Positions 42,030-54,958 of a stretch of 64,000 bases of DNA are shown here, piece after piece. The DNA lies in NCBI GenBank assembly GCA_002189035.1, contig CM007990.1, positions 806,001-870,000 of the forward strand. The letters run 5' to 3'. The notes beneath the pieces were generated by a model. It had not been told where the DNA came from, searched no databases, and saw nothing but the letters and a program-made list of their open reading frames with translations. Position numbers and translations under genes: made by a program. Position 1 is the stretch's first letter, and every line of letters starts with the position of its first letter. Source of the stretch: Utricularia gibba. Its lineage: Eukaryota > Streptophyta > Magnoliopsida > Lamiales > Lentibulariaceae.

Positions 42030-44462
42030 ATGGATTCTGAAAATTCCAGGAGGGGAGTATCAGGTAATTGTTGCGTTTGATACGCAGGATTTCGTATTTT
42101 TGTGTTGTTTTGGGGTTTTGGTTGAGGTGGTCGCTAATGGTCCTTTGCTCTCAATCTCGATTCGGGTGTGAATGGCAGATTTGGAGAGGGCGACGGTGAG
42201 GGAATATCGCCCTGGTCTTCCTCAATTATTCACGTCGGTCCCAACTTTGAGTGAAGCTGCTTCTTATCTTGCCGAATCGACGTCTATCTTCACTCGCTGT
42301 TTGCCTGGTACTTCTGTAATCCTTTTTACGGTTCTCGGATTAGAGGCCATAGGATTGTTTGCTGGCATTATTTTTGAAATGATTCAATTTATATGAGGAT
42401 TATGGAATGTTGATACCAGATTCGTGTAGGAAATTGAATGTAGTAAGGCGAAGCTATAGGGGTGTTTTACGTTGTCTTGCTTTTCCCGTGTGATGAACTT
42501 CATGTTGTAGTTACCCAGACAAGGCTTTGCCTTGTATATTTTGAGTAAAATCTGTCTGTGTGCTGCTTCTCATCATCATTAGGGAGAGATTTGAAGATGT
42601 GTTACTTTTTTGTAGTAAGATCGCTCTCCCAAGATGATGATGATGATCGTGAAATGTTGTCATTTATCTCGGAAGAGGCTCGGCATATAACATCCAGTAG
42701 GAATGCTTCTTTACCAGGTGGATTTTCGTCAACTCAATCAGTTAAAACCGCACTTGATGCTCCAGAAGTCCATGGTGGAATAGCTACGGTCTCAAGTGCA
42801 GAGGTCCATGCTACGGTCTCAAGTGCAGAATCCTCTCAAAATCCCAACACACTAGTTTTATCTAGTACCACCAACACAAGCGGCACTTCCATCTTTCAAG
42901 GGTACAGTTTAATTCATCACAGTTTGATAGCAGTAGCCAGTAGGGGAACTCATTTTTGCTGTTTGTCACCTCTGCATTGTATTGAAAGCATTTACTGTTA
43001 CTTCTATTCATTTCAAAGTTTGAGTCTTGTGTCAAAATGAACAGATTGTATTCAGCTAACACGTTTTTCTTGTTACTAGACTCATTGAAAAGGTCAGGAG
43101 GACAGTTCGTGGCTCAGCTGATGACATTGCATGGTTACAGCATGATCCAGAAATGCCCCCAGTGGTGGATGGAACTGAAAGATTCACTGCAATTCTTGAT
43201 GATATACGGTAAAGGTATCTCAATAACTCTTTTGAGTAGAACATGTTTTTTTGATTTGGAAATTCTTCTATTCCTACAGGCATGGATTGCATGGGTTGCC
43301 AAATCATTTGATCTACTTACTAGTCCCAGGTATTTTCCACAACTCTATTTGGGTTCACCTATCATGCAGCGCTCTTTTTCGTTCGAGTGCCGATGGTTTT
43401 ACCCGTCTCTAGGTCTCTTCAGTAACCATGGACCCCTTTATTTCGTGAACACGAAAACAAGCTTTTCAAAACTAGGACTCACCTGCCACATAGCCAAAAT
43501 CCACAGCGAGGTATGTCATTTTAGCATGATGCGTGCTTAGTCCTTCCCCTGTTACATAATCAATTTGAATTTCAGGCTTCAGTAGAGAAGAATGCAAGAG
43601 AGATTAAAGAATATATCGAAGAACTGCATTGGGGGTCCAAGAAAAAAGTTCTAATACTTGGACATAGTAAAGGGGGTGTAGATACAGCTGCTGCCCTATC
43701 TATGTATTGGGATGAACTCAAGGGCAAGGTTGCTGGACTAGCACTAGCACAGAGCCCTTACGGTGGAAGTCCCATTGCCTCCGACATCTTACGTGAAGGG
43801 CAGATAGGCGATTATGTGAACATCCGTAAACTAATGGAGATCCTGATCTGTAAAGTGATCAAGGTATATCTAGAACATGATTGCTCATCTTTTTCCTTGA
43901 AATGTGATTGATCCTTCTCTGCTGAGTGCATCACAAAGTTGCAACAATGAACCATTTCCTAATATCTTCGTGGATTGTGAAGGGTGACTTGCAGGCTCTC
44001 GAGGACTTGACCTACGAGAAAAGGAAGTGTTTCCTGAGAAAATACAAGCTGCCGGAGGAGCTCCCCGTTGTTTCTTTCCACACGGAGGCAAGCATTTCCC
44101 CTGCAGTTTTAGCCACACTGTCCCGTGTCGCTCATGCAGAGCTCCCCATGTTCGGCGAACAACCAGCCACACTTCCAGTCATGATTCCTCTGGGTGCTGC
44201 AATGGCTGCATGCGCACAGCTGCTTCAGATGAGATACGGAGAGAAGAGCGACGGCTTGGTGACACGACGAGACGCCGAAGTTCCGGGCTCCGTCGTCGTC
44301 CGGCCGAAACGCAAGCTAGATCATGCTTGGATGGTGTATTCTTCTCTGAACGATGATCCATCGGAAGCCAGTGCTTCACAGGTATGTGAAGCGCTTCTAA
44401 CATTACTAGTTGAAGTTGGACACAGCAAGGGACATGAGCCAGGCAAGCTGCTGGACAGTTGA
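42030..44462 (+). CDS. Plant alpha/beta-hydrolase superfamily protein (lipase-like)
   Basis: Eight exons fit: 42030-42063, 42179-42307, 42616-42901, 43080-43208, 43280-43329, 43413-43510, 43576-43863 and 43983-44462. All junctions are GT-AG and frame-consistent, giving about 497 aa. The start MDSENSRRGVSDLERATVRE precedes a low-complexity Asp/Ser region. The core has LPNHLIYLLVPGLFSNHGPL and KKVLILGHSKGG, the nucleophile elbow GHSKG with Ser near residue 273, then GLALAQSPYGGSPIASDIL. It resembles a plant family I recall as At2g44970-like, but the substrate is unknown. The third exon could instead begin at 42583, adding 33 bases in frame. A late acidic/His residue pair cannot be assigned by eye. 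Confidence 0.82.
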
Positions 44463-44965
44463 AATGAATCACGTGGGATAATTAACTTCACTGTTAGACT
44501 TTTTTTTAAATATAATAATTTTGATTTAATTTGAGGATAATACATTTTGGGCCAAGTTTTTGATTCTTGGGGAAGGGGAAGCCCAGTTGAGATGTTACAC
44601 CAAGCCCAATTGTGGGATAAGGGGTTTTTTGGTAATTTCATTAATCAATGTTAAAATTGAATGTCGAATTAGCCCTCAGCGTTGATGACCATTTTACTCA
44701 CTATTAGGATAAATTATATTTGAAATAGGATTTATGTGAATTTAAAAATATTTTAAATGTAATTTTTCTTTTGTATTAAATACATATTTTTATATAAAAT
44801 TGGTTAACAAACAAATTTATTTATTTTTTATAACATCTAAAGGATAGAATGGTAAATTGTAATTTCTTCAGATTTGTGAAAGGCAGTTGGCCCAACGCAT
44901 TTGTTTATTGGGCCTGGTTCGATTCTCATATTGTTCGTGATCAGATGCTCCGTCGTCGATTAGCC

Positions 44966-47900
44966 ATGGAGGAAGCCCGAAGCACTGGGAACCAGCGTCC
45001 GAGCCTGGACTCTCGCAACGTTCTTGTTACAGGGAAGCCGATTCGCGCATCCGTTGAGGCTTCCGTTCCGGCGGCGAATCTTAAGAGGCCGCGTAGCGAC
45101 GCGGTAGTGGAAGGGGAGTCGGGATCCACGGGTGATGTACCGGATGCGAAGAGGCGCGTGAAGGCGATTCATGATGTTGTTTATCGTATTGTAGTGCCGC
45201 CGAAGCAGATTGGTAAGGTCATAGGAAGAGCGGGTCATCGTATTCAGAAGATTCGGGAGGATGCTAAAGCTACGATTAAGATTGCGGACACCATTGGCGT
45301 GAGTGGATTAATGACAACTTCATTTTTTGCTTATGCTTCGGGTTGCTTGGGGATTTGATAATAAGTGATCTTTTTTACAGTTTTTATTCGTAACCAAGGC
45401 CATATTTATTCTTATCGATGGATAAATGCTGTTTTCTGAATTATACTGAACCAGATAAGACATGGTTTAGGCCTTGGGTGGGGGGTGGGGGGGAGGAGAT
45501 TATGGAGAAAGATCTTCAACTTGATTTTTTTATTTAAGGTGCAGTAAGATCTCTCTGGACGTAATTTATTCATTTGATGCAATGGCGCTTTAGAAGTTTG
45601 GGGTGAGCAAGAATGGGCCGTATCTATCTTTTAATGTATGTTACATGCTGGTATTGCGCCATTGAAATTTGATGGAATGGCTTGAATTAACATGACAAAC
45701 TACTTACAAAGCCATTTACTTCCTCTACTTTTGTCTTTTGCTTGACAGACAGGGAACTATGTTTATAATGGATTCTGGACTTAGATCATTAAGACGGGTC
45801 AGGTCTATGTGTCTGTTCGGATTCTACACCCTCCTGGAACTTTTCAAATGGTTTCGGGAACTGATTCGTGTTAGGTTCAGCACAATAACAATTGTATTTA
45901 GGTCAGACATGCCCCCTTCTTTATCTGGAAATGATTTCATCCCCTCCCCACCATTTCCCTCCCCTTTCTCTACTTTCAATCTCGGTTCTTTCTTTTTCTA
46001 TTGAAAGAGCCATCCCCTGCCCCGCCCCTCCCACGCTGTGCTCCGTCGGCAGTTTCCATTTTCCAGTCTGCTTTTTTTTTTTTTTTTTTGTGTGTTCCAT
46101 TTTATTCTACTTTTTTGGTATTATATGCATTGGTGATTTTCAGAGGACTTGTATTTGCTGTTGACGGGATACAATTCCTGAGTTGATGGGCAAATGCTTA
46201 TGCCTTATAGCCCATCCCCACCCCATAGTGCCACATTTCTCGAAGCAATGATGTTGACTGGGTGTTTCAGATTCTGATCCTGTAATGTGTTGTCAAATGG
46301 AAATTTATGGTTTTACCGTTTTTTTAAATCCTACTCTAGCCTTAAGTTGATTCTAATGCAATTGTTTATTTTTTGAATAAATTTCATTTTGTACTGCTAT
46401 GATATATTTCTTTTTGTGAAAGCTGAACTTTGGCTATATGTTGCACAGCGGCATGAAGAAAGGGTAATTATTATCAGTTCCAAGGACAATGAGAACACTT
46501 TCTCAGATGCTGAGAATGCCCTGCATCAAATTGTGAGCCTAATACTCAAGGTTGTAAGAGAAAACTTCTGAAATTTTAGTGAGCATCAGTAGTCCTTTGA
46601 ACATACAATATTCATATAAATTTTCAATTACTCTCAGGATGATGTTGGCGACTTGGATGCGGTGAAAATTGGCCCTGGACACATCACAGCTAACACTGTG
46701 AGGCTTTTGATTGCGGGATGTCAGGCAGGTGGTTTGATTGGGGTTTCTGGTCAGAACATAGAGAACCTTAGGAGTGCATCTGGAGCGATGATTACTGTTC
46801 TTTCTCCGAGTCAAATGCCTCCGTGTGCATCCGCCCATGAGTCAGATCGTATTGTACAGGTTGTCCGCACGTTCACTCAACAACATTTAAACATGAGTTT
46901 GCGTATTTCTCATTTACCTCCCTCTTGCTTTCCTGTAAAAAATGATAATATTTATGAAGTACCTTTTCGTATTATTTTCTCTTTCATGCTAGTTTTAGTT
47001 CCTATTTATTCCCGTCTGGGGTGTCCTTAAGGTTGCTGTTGCCGCAGATATCCGGAGACGTTCCTGCTGTTTTGAGGGCTGTGGTGGAAATAGGATGCCA
47101 GCTCAGGTAGCTGCTATTTCTTTCTTTGATTTCTATGCGAGTCTACTTAATTCTTTCTCACCTACCCTGTAGGGATAATCCACCTAAACAAGTAATATCC
47201 ATCAGCCCAACTAATGATGTTGGGCTTCATAAGCAGCCTCAACAGTACGTGGATCCCAACTCAGGTAGTGAAAAACTTTCCACGAGCATTACTTTCATGT
47301 GAACGTGTTTAATAGTATATTCTTGTTTTGTATAAAAACTTTGCGTCACATTTGTTGTCAGCTGATTATGCAACCCTGGACCTTCTGGTACCTGAAAATC
47401 TGGTTGGTGGATTGATTGGAAGGTTTGGTGCCAATATTTCTCGGATCAGGAACGAATCTGGAGCAAATATCAAGGTGGAATTCTGATCTTCGAAACGGCA
47501 CTTATTAAGCATATCACTTTCCACTCGGGTGTCATGTGTGGGTGCAAGTTACTGTGCATTATCATGGGCATCATTGTCTTCTACAGGTTTATGGCGGGAG
47601 AGGTGAACAAACACAGCGGCAAATTCATTTAAGCGGCAGCGCCCAGCAGGTTAATCCTGTTCTCATTCTTACCTTCGATGAATTATGAATCAAGTTTATA
47701 CACCTGCATTCTTGACAATACTGATCCTCCATCAGGTTGCTCTCGCAAAACAAAGAGTTGATGAATATGCATACGCCGAGCTGATGCGTCAAGCCGGTGG
47801 CCAATTGATGCACTCCCACCTGACTACCCAATCCACCATGTAAGTGATAATAAGTTTCTCAACACCCCCACCCCTCCTGCACACACGTCGAGTCGAAGTA

Positions 47901-48199
47901 GGTACCAACAATCTCTCTTTTTTTTTTGCAGGCCAGAGATGCTGAGTACTCTATACCCCAGATACAGCCATCTCCAAAGCTTCTACGCTGCCAGGTTCAC
48001 ATCTCAGCACCCTCATTTCATTCAAGGTTACCATTTTTCACCCCATCATTCCCCTGGTTCTCACAGCGCTCAGCAAATGGGGTTGGTCGCCACAATCCCA
48101 GCCCTTTACACTCCAACTGCAGTCAACCAGGGGCCGGTCGCCTATCCTTCATCTTCATCGCTCTCCAACCATGATCCTGCTTACTACACAAACCAGTAG
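44966..48199 (+). CDS. Three-KH-domain RNA-binding protein (PCBP/PEPPER-like)
   Basis: Nuclear poly(C)-binding-type KH protein, expected to act in mRNA processing. Nine exons: 44966-45298, 46449-46550, 46638-46859, 47048-47106, 47173-47264, 47362-47474, 47587-47649, 47736-47839 and 47932-48199, giving 451 aa with all phases consistent. KH1 is near residues 72-140 (VYRIVVPPKQIGKVIGRAGH, then RHEERVIIISS). KH2 is near 160-235 (RLLIAGCQAGGLIGVSGQNI). KH3 is near 270-335 (DLLVPENLVGGLIGRFGANI, then AQQVALAKQRVDEY). Each has the GxxG loop. The tail is Tyr/His/Gln/Ser-rich and low-complexity. The first intron is long (1150 bases). Two in-frame ATGs lie upstream (44849, 44945); the one chosen starts the acidic N-terminus usual for the family. 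Confidence 0.88.
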
Positions 48200-49088
48200 C
48201 TGCCTGATCCCCGCCGATCATCACTGTAAAGATTCATCCTCAGCCGTGTGCAGGTGAATGCCCCTTTCTGCTGTGGTGTGGTTTGTCTATATGCTTTCTA
48301 GTTTATCGGTAATTCAGCACCTTCCTGATATGGTGCATCCGTACACATCGTCCCCATGTGCCCTAAGCTGCTACACTATCCTCAAAATTGTCTGAACAAC
48401 CCCAGGGACCCAACTATTCTAACATGATGACGTTTGCTCTGTCCATCTTTTTTGTGTCCAAAAAAAAAAAAAGCAAAAATCCTTTTCGTTTATGATAATT
48501 ATCCCTGTAATTAATTAAAAATGAATTTATTTAATCTAAGTGTTGAATAATTGTATACGAAATCGCCGCCATTTAAAAGGGTTTTTAGTCGTCTTCTTGA
48601 TTAGCGAGAGATTAGAAGAAGCAGACAGATGAGGAAGAGAGATGAAAGAGGAAACGCCGATGCCGCCGCCCCTGTGCTTTTGTATGACGTTACCTTGAAC
48701 AGATAATGAATATGCTCTCTGGGATGCTCTGGGAATCTGCTTTTCTTCATCCTTGACCATACGTGTATAGCTGTGTTGTACCCTTTTTTTTTTGTTTTTT
48801 TGTTCGGAGGAGTTTTTACGTGGGTTTTTGTGTTACAGACAAATCGTGGTCCAGAAGATGCGGAATCTCTGTTCTGCCTGGGATTTGGTTTATTGGGGCT
48901 GTCGAATTTTTAGTATTCAGGAGTAGGTGGTTGGGTTCTCTGGGTATTGGGATTTTTTTTTTCTTTTCGAATTGGGTTTGGGTAAAGGGGGCTTCTTGGT
49001 GTTCGTTCGTGGAAAGCATCTGATCTTTGCGTATTTCAGAAATTGGTTTCTGAATTTTCTGATTATCAGTCAGAAGGGGGTATAAAAA

Positions 49089-51297
49089 ATGTATATTGAG
49101 GAGTTGAAGGAAGGGGGTGCCGAGTCAGCTGAGGACCAAGTGGCGCATATTCATCCTTTTGCTGGCGCTGTTGCTGTTTGGAACCCAAAGAGGGTTTTGG
49201 TTGGAGCTGGTGCTCGTGTGCTTTTCTATCCCACCTTGCTATATAACGTTGTCAGAAACAAGATCCAGCCTGAGTTTCGTTGGTGGGATAGGGTTGATGA
49301 GGTAGTGAATTTGTGTCAGCCTGTGATCTAATCTAGCCGTAGGTTTGGAGCTAGTTGCTATTGAGCAGTTTGTTAGTTTTGTGGACTTACCTCTCAATAT
49401 GCTTATTGCGAAAGACAATTAGGGATTTTGCTTGTCTTTATGATGTGTTAAATTTGTCATATGCAACCGAGATAAAAGTGATTTTCAAAATCAAAAAAGC
49501 ATCAAGGCCTTTGGTGGAGCGTTATTACATATTTCCTAAATGCAGTCTAATGTTTTCTCACATCGGTTTTAATTTTCTGAATCTTTTTTTGACTGCCCTG
49601 CTTAATATGGTGTGTGTAGTTTGTGTTGTTCACCTCTTGTTACATTCATTGCTACCAACTGCTTGTGTGTGCAGTAAGAGATGTATGCCCTAAAATGTCA
49701 TTTATTATGGAGTTTTTTGTTTGCGAATTTTCATTTGCTGATTTGCACAGTTTCTTAAGTGCAATTATCTAGTATGCGTTGTGTTGACTTCAAGTTTTTC
49801 CCAGTTTCTTTTGCTTGGAGCTGTTCCTTTTCCTACTGATATTCCTCGCTTGAAGGCCCTTGGTGTATGTGGAGTTGTTACCCTGAATGAACCATATGAG
49901 ACACTTGTTTCGACTTCACTGTACCGTGTAAGATGTAGTTTATGCATATTCTTATGATTTTCCACTGGAATAAATCGGGGGTGTGCAGCTTTGAAAAATG
50001 AAAATTTGAGTAACAAGTCAAACGATAGAGTATTTCTGTTGAGAGAAGCCAAAAGCATGTGAATGTTTAATACAGCAGCAGATTTTGGTGAAAAGTGAAA
50101 AATATAATTTGGCGGTTTTGCAGACATGATTCATTTAGAGATGATTGAGCTTGTCTTGCAATCAGATTTTCTATCATGGATTCATTAAAATCTGCATTTT
50201 ACTTATCTGAATAGAAGGTTCTGCACAGATTTCCATGAATCCGTGGTGGAAAATTCGGTTGCAGGACAAGTTCATTCTCTTGTATAAATGTGCTTCGCAG
50301 ATTTTGTATTCATGTTGGAGTACAGCATTCAGTTAAAACTGATAGCATTTTCAAATCCTTCGTCTTCATGACCTTCACATATGTAAAATGAATTAGCTGC
50401 TTATGTTTTCTTATGCTGACTGTAGCATCATTGCATCGATCACTTGGTTATTCCTACCAGAGATTATCTTTTTGCTCCGGTTCTCCAGGATATCTGCCAA
50501 GCTGTAGAGTTTATCCACAGTAAGTTGCATAAACAACCATTTGTGCTTTGATTCCCAACTTCCATGTGTATACTGTTGTTTCAGGGAACTCCCTTTCTGG
50601 GAAAACAACATATGTTCATTGTAAGGCCGGCCGAGGACGCAGCACTACTATCGTACTATGTTACCTGGTATTCTTCATCTGATGCTGAAAATATCCAGCA
50701 CAGCAGAGCATGAGTTTTCCATCTTTGACATTGTTTCCCCCATCTGAAACCCTTTGGTGTAACAGGTGAAACACAAGGAGATGACGCCTGAGGCTGCATA
50801 CGAATATGTCCGCTCCATAAGGCCAAGGATCATGTTGGCATCATCCCAATGGAAGGTATGAACATGTCTCCTGGAGTCATATTGGTATTTCCATCATCTG
50901 ATTGCAGACCACTGAATGGCTGTCACAAACGCAGGCCGTTCAAGACTATTACCTTGGATTGAAGCAACCCAAGGCGGCCGATGCGTTCGACGACATTCTG
51001 GTTTGCAATTCTCCAAGCTTCCCCTACAAAGCAGTTCCAGATGATCTGGATTACAGTTCCTTGGTGCTGATCACTCAATCCGACCTCGATGGCTATGTGG
51101 AAGACAAACCAGTTGGCGGTACAGATAACCAGAAGAGGCTTGCTGAAGCAGCAAACCTTGCTTGCAGGGTGCAGTATGCTCGTCATGCAGCCAAGTCCAG
51201 GCTTTCATGTCTATGGCTGCGAGGCCAAAAGGCACCAAGCAAAGAGATCACCAGCCCCGTGAGGAGCAGCATCGGTGTAGACATTCGTGTTTGTTGA
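49089..51297 (+). CDS. PTPMT1: PTPMT1-like dual-specificity/lipid phosphatase
   Basis: Plant PTPMT1-type phosphatase. Family members dephosphorylate phosphatidylglycerophosphate in mitochondria during cardiolipin synthesis. Six exons: 49089-49301, 49805-49927, 50426-50519, 50585-50667, 50766-50855 and 50935-51297, in frame throughout, 321 aa. The sequence has MYIEELKEGG, then KRVLVGAGARVLFYPTLLYN, RWWDRVDE, LLGAVPFPTDIPRL, GVVTLNEPYETLV and HLVIPTRDYLFAP. The catalytic loop is VHCKAGRGRST, a CX5R motif with Cys and Arg present, followed by VRSIRPRIML. A C-terminal extension of about 120 aa (DYYLGLKQ..., TQSDLDGYVED) ends RVC. An alternative acceptor before 50908 would add codons to exon 6 but fits the family less well. 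Confidence 0.9.
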
Positions 51298-52282
51298 TGG
51301 CAAACAAACACACAAACGGAGGTGATGCTTCTTTCATCCCCATCCAGGTGAATGAAAAATAAAAATGGGGTTCTTTTTTTCCCGCTTCGCCGTTGATGTT
51401 TTTGCGATTCAAGGAAGTGAATCATCAAACCCTTGGTGCTGTTTGGCTGAAGATGCTGCTTGTATTGGAATGTCTGACCTGCTACTGCTTTCTGTAACTT
51501 TTGTTTGTGTGGTGCACAGTAACAGAACGTCAATCAAAAGGCAATCTTCACCATCCGTCAGCCTTGATCAAACTCAACAGAAACGCAGACAGTTTTCCCG
51601 ATTATTTTTGAAAATTAATCATCTTTGATTTTTATTTCATGCACAAACTATTTTTTTTATACATGTGATATTTATTTTTCTCACATATTAAAACTAATAT
51701 GATTATTTTTTTAATACATGTCGATTTTCGCCACGTGCGATTCGAAGTGGGTTCCACTCACGTAAACTCTCTTTTTAAAGAAAAAATAATATCCAATTTT
51801 TTTCGAAACATTTCTACTTATTTTAATTCAAGTTGCGTAAATAAAATTCAAGTTTTGATTTGATTTTTTTTCTAGAACAACAATAATGAAGAATTTTTTT
51901 TAATAAAATATAAAAAATAAGAAATATTTTAATTTTTTTCATTTTTTGATGCTCGTATTTAATAATAAAACTAATTTTAAGCGTTGAAGTTATTTTTAAC
52001 CTTACACTTTAATCTTGGACCTTGGAATGTATATATACATCACTAGGGTTTCTAGATCCTTCTAGACATTCGAAGGTTCGAATATCATGGGCCTAATTAA
52101 CTGGGCCGTAATCACTTGAAAACGTTCCAATCAGGCGTCATAAGGGTTATTTTGTATTGATTCCGCAATTGGGTTTTTGATTGGCCCGGGTAAGTACTTG
52201 AAGCCCATTTTATGTTACACGCTTCTCCTCTAGCTCGCCGGATGCAGATTGCCGACGCTGTCTCCGGCGGCTGCCCAATGTC
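51298..52282. other. 3' UTR and spacer before the PPR gene
   Basis: 51298-51620 is probably 3' UTR of the phosphatase gene. The rest is AT-rich, then a mixed promoter region from about 52010. No additional gene. Confidence 0.45.
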
Positions 52283-54958
52283 ATGTCGGCAGCCTGCGGC
52301 ATTTTTACGAAGGATCTCAAGTTCAGCCTATTGCGGTCTCTCGTTCACCGAACTTTTTTGGAAGTGCTGTTTGTTCCTCTCCAAAGGCAGGGGATTAGTT
52401 TTCAGTTGATACCGGTAGCTTATTTTGGGAGCTCTAGTACGATTCAGGTTGCTTCGGGTTTCGAATTTATTGAACAGATTTCACCGTTGGACCGTAATCT
52501 CGTTAGTTCAACCTCGAGGACGATTCCGGTTGCTGGGAGTTTTGATTTTCTTCAGCAACTTTCACCATTAGACCGTAATTTCGTTACCTCAATCGATGAT
52601 TTTATAAATGCAAATGAAAGACGCAGGCTTGCCGTTGCACTTTCGAGTATTGTTAAAGAGGGAAACGGGGATGTTTTATTGAGGTTTTCTAGTGAATTTT
52701 GTAGTTTTAACCTTGTACAGATGATGAAACTACTGCCGGATCGGCAGCTTGCGATCGCATTTTTCAGATGTGTGTTTACTGATCATTCGAAAAGTGTGGT
52801 TCAAAGATGTTGTCGGGCTGTGTGTATATTAGATTCTGAAGATTTTAGGTTTCTAGCACAAGATTTGCTCACATGGGTGATCCGTGCTATAGGAGAACAG
52901 AGGAGTCATGAAGAAGTATGGCACGAATTTCGTGAGACTTGGTTTGATTTTCACATTCTAGATACACTAATGCGCGCCTTTGTAAATGCAGAAATGGCAT
53001 CTACTGCTCTGGAAGTTATTTCCAGGATTAGAGAAGTTGGTTATAGGCCCTCTATATCAGCGGTTTGTGTTTTACTAAAATTGCTATTTAACTCTGGTGC
53101 GTTTAGTAGTGCGTGGAAGCTCTTAAGAGAGATGATCCATAAGGGGCCTGTGCCTTCACTTTATGTGTACAATATGATGATTCTTGGATTTTGTAGAAAG
53201 GGGAGCATTTGTATTGGAGAAAGCTTGTTGTATGTCATGAGAAAGTTTCGATGTGAACCTGATGTCTATACCTATAATATTCTGATCAATGCATATTGTG
53301 TCAGGGGTCGGACACAGGATGCATTACAGTGGTTACAGTTAATGGTTGAATGTGGTTGCAGCCCCAGTTCTGCTACCTTTAGCACACTCATATCTGCATT
53401 TTCCAAAGAGGGTAATATTATGGAAGCAAGAAAAATCTTTGATCAAACGCAAGAAATGGGTGTGCTTCCTCACACTGTATTGTATAATGCTATGATGGAT
53501 GGCTACGTGAAGGCCAGAGAGATTGGCCTTGCAAAAATGCTTTATCAAGAAATGAAGAGCAAGGGTGTGGCTCCTGACAGCGTGTCTTTCAACATTTTAG
53601 CATCCGGTCTTTGCAAGTATTCCAAGGAGGTGATCAATGATACGTATCTGATGAACTTATCACATGATAGATGTATTTCAGGACTATGTTGGGCAGGGAT
53701 GCTTGATGAAGCTTCAGAACTCTTGGAAGATTTGCTTGAGAAAGGTGTGCCTCTTACAGTATTTTCGTTTAACACCTTAATCGATGCTTTCGCCAAAGCT
53801 GGCTTCTCTGGGAAAGCTTTTGATACGTATGAAAAAATGGTGGAATATGGACAAACTCCTTCTGCTTCCACATTTTCTTCACTACTACTAAGTTTATGCA
53901 AAATTGGAATGGTAGAAAAAGCTAGATCCTGTATGTATGAGATGATACAAAAGGGGTATCCCCTAAGCAAAGTCGCTGTTACGAATGTTCTAGACAGCTA
54001 TTTCAAGGAAGGTGACTTTGATGGAGCTCAGGGTCTATGGGATCAAATGCATATGCTGGGGATGGCTCCTGATGCTGTTGCCTTTTCTGCTTTTATTGAC
54101 GGTCTTTGTAAGGAGGGTTTTGCTGAGGAGGCATATGGCTCGCTCTCAAGGATGATTCGAAGTGGACTTGTGCCCAACAACTTTGTCTACAATTCTTTGA
54201 TCTTCGGTTTCTGCAGTCAAGGAAAACTAGATGATGCTTTGAAGCTAGAGTGTGAGATGAGGGAGAGAGGATTGGTACCAGACGTTATAACCTTCAACAT
54301 TATCATCAGTGGCTTCTGTAAACAGGGAAAGATGAAGGAAGCCATGCATGCCTACAAGAAGTTGCACCAGCGTGGATTCATCCCTGATGTGGTAACATAC
54401 AACACTCTGATCTCTGGATACTGCAAGCAGTTCGACATGCTTGCTGCTGAGGACTTGGCCAACACCATGAGGTACACAGGCCAGCCCCCTGATATCACAA
54501 CCTACAACATTCAGATTCATGGTTACTGCAGAAGCCAGAGGATGGATCAAGCCATTGTGGCGTTTGAAAGTTTAGCATCTGTTGGGATAGTCCCAGATAA
54601 GGTTACCTATAACACTCTTATGACCGGTGTGTGCCATGATATACTTGAGCGTGCAATGATGCTGACAGCAAAGTTCCTTAAACTGGGGTTTTTACCAAAT
54701 CTGGTCACAGCCAACATGCTGTTGTCGAACTTGCGCAAGCAAGGGCTGCCTCGGCAGGCGTTGATGTGGGCGCAACGACTGAGGGAAGTTTCTTTCGAGT
54801 TTGATGAGATAACTCATGGCATATTGGAGGATGCATCCCGTGATTTAGAGAGTGGTGTGGAGTACAGAGAAGAAATGGTAGCCAGGGGGCACTTGCTGGA
54901 CTTTCTGATGCGCATAACGTATGATTTCATCCAGAAAAGCAAGACTGGGTCTGGGTAA
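52283..54958 (+). CDS. P-class pentatricopeptide repeat protein
   Basis: Intronless 891-aa PPR protein; this class binds organellar RNA to process, stabilise or translate it. The N-terminus has basic and hydrophobic residues compatible with an organelle presequence but is not diagnostic. From about residue 230 to 850 there are roughly 16-18 tandem 35-aa motifs. Examples are YVYNMMILGFCRKGSICIGE, DVYTYNILINAYCVRGRTQD, VAFSAFIDGLCKEGFAEEAY, DVITFNIIISGFCKQGKMKE and DVVTYNTLISGYCKQFDMLA. There is no DYW, E or SMR tail, so P class. One repeat near residue 440 (SGLCKYSKEVINDTY...) is irregular. I cannot say which PPR orthologue it is. Confidence 0.93.
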   Translation: MSAACGIFTKDLKFSLLRSLVHRTFLEVLFVPLQRQGISFQLIPVAYFGSSSTIQVASGFEFIEQISPLDRNLVSSTSRTIPVAGSFDFLQQLSPLDRNFVTSIDDFINANERRRLAVALSSIVKEGNGDVLLRFSSEFCSFNLVQMMKLLPDRQLAIAFFRCVFTDHSKSVVQRCCRAVCILDSEDFRFLAQDLLTWVIRAIGEQRSHEEVWHEFRETWFDFHILDTLMRAFVNAEMASTALEVISRIREVGYRPSISAVCVLLKLLFNSGAFSSAWKLLREMIHKGPVPSLYVYNMMILGFCRKGSICIGESLLYVMRKFRCEPDVYTYNILINAYCVRGRTQDALQWLQLMVECGCSPSSATFSTLISAFSKEGNIMEARKIFDQTQEMGVLPHTVLYNAMMDGYVKAREIGLAKMLYQEMKSKGVAPDSVSFNILASGLCKYSKEVINDTYLMNLSHDRCISGLCWAGMLDEASELLEDLLEKGVPLTVFSFNTLIDAFAKAGFSGKAFDTYEKMVEYGQTPSASTFSSLLLSLCKIGMVEKARSCMYEMIQKGYPLSKVAVTNVLDSYFKEGDFDGAQGLWDQMHMLGMAPDAVAFSAFIDGLCKEGFAEEAYGSLSRMIRSGLVPNNFVYNSLIFGFCSQGKLDDALKLECEMRERGLVPDVITFNIIISGFCKQGKMKEAMHAYKKLHQRGFIPDVVTYNTLISGYCKQFDMLAAEDLANTMRYTGQPPDITTYNIQIHGYCRSQRMDQAIVAFESLASVGIVPDKVTYNTLMTGVCHDILERAMMLTAKFLKLGFLPNLVTANMLLSNLRKQGLPRQALMWAQRLREVSFEFDEITHGILEDASRDLESGVEYREEMVARGHLLDFLMRITYDFIQKSKTGSG

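Noticed and set aside
52212-52409. Upstream frame starting at 52212 as the PPR start
   Set aside because: It is in another frame and ends early; the long PPR frame has its own ATG at 52283.
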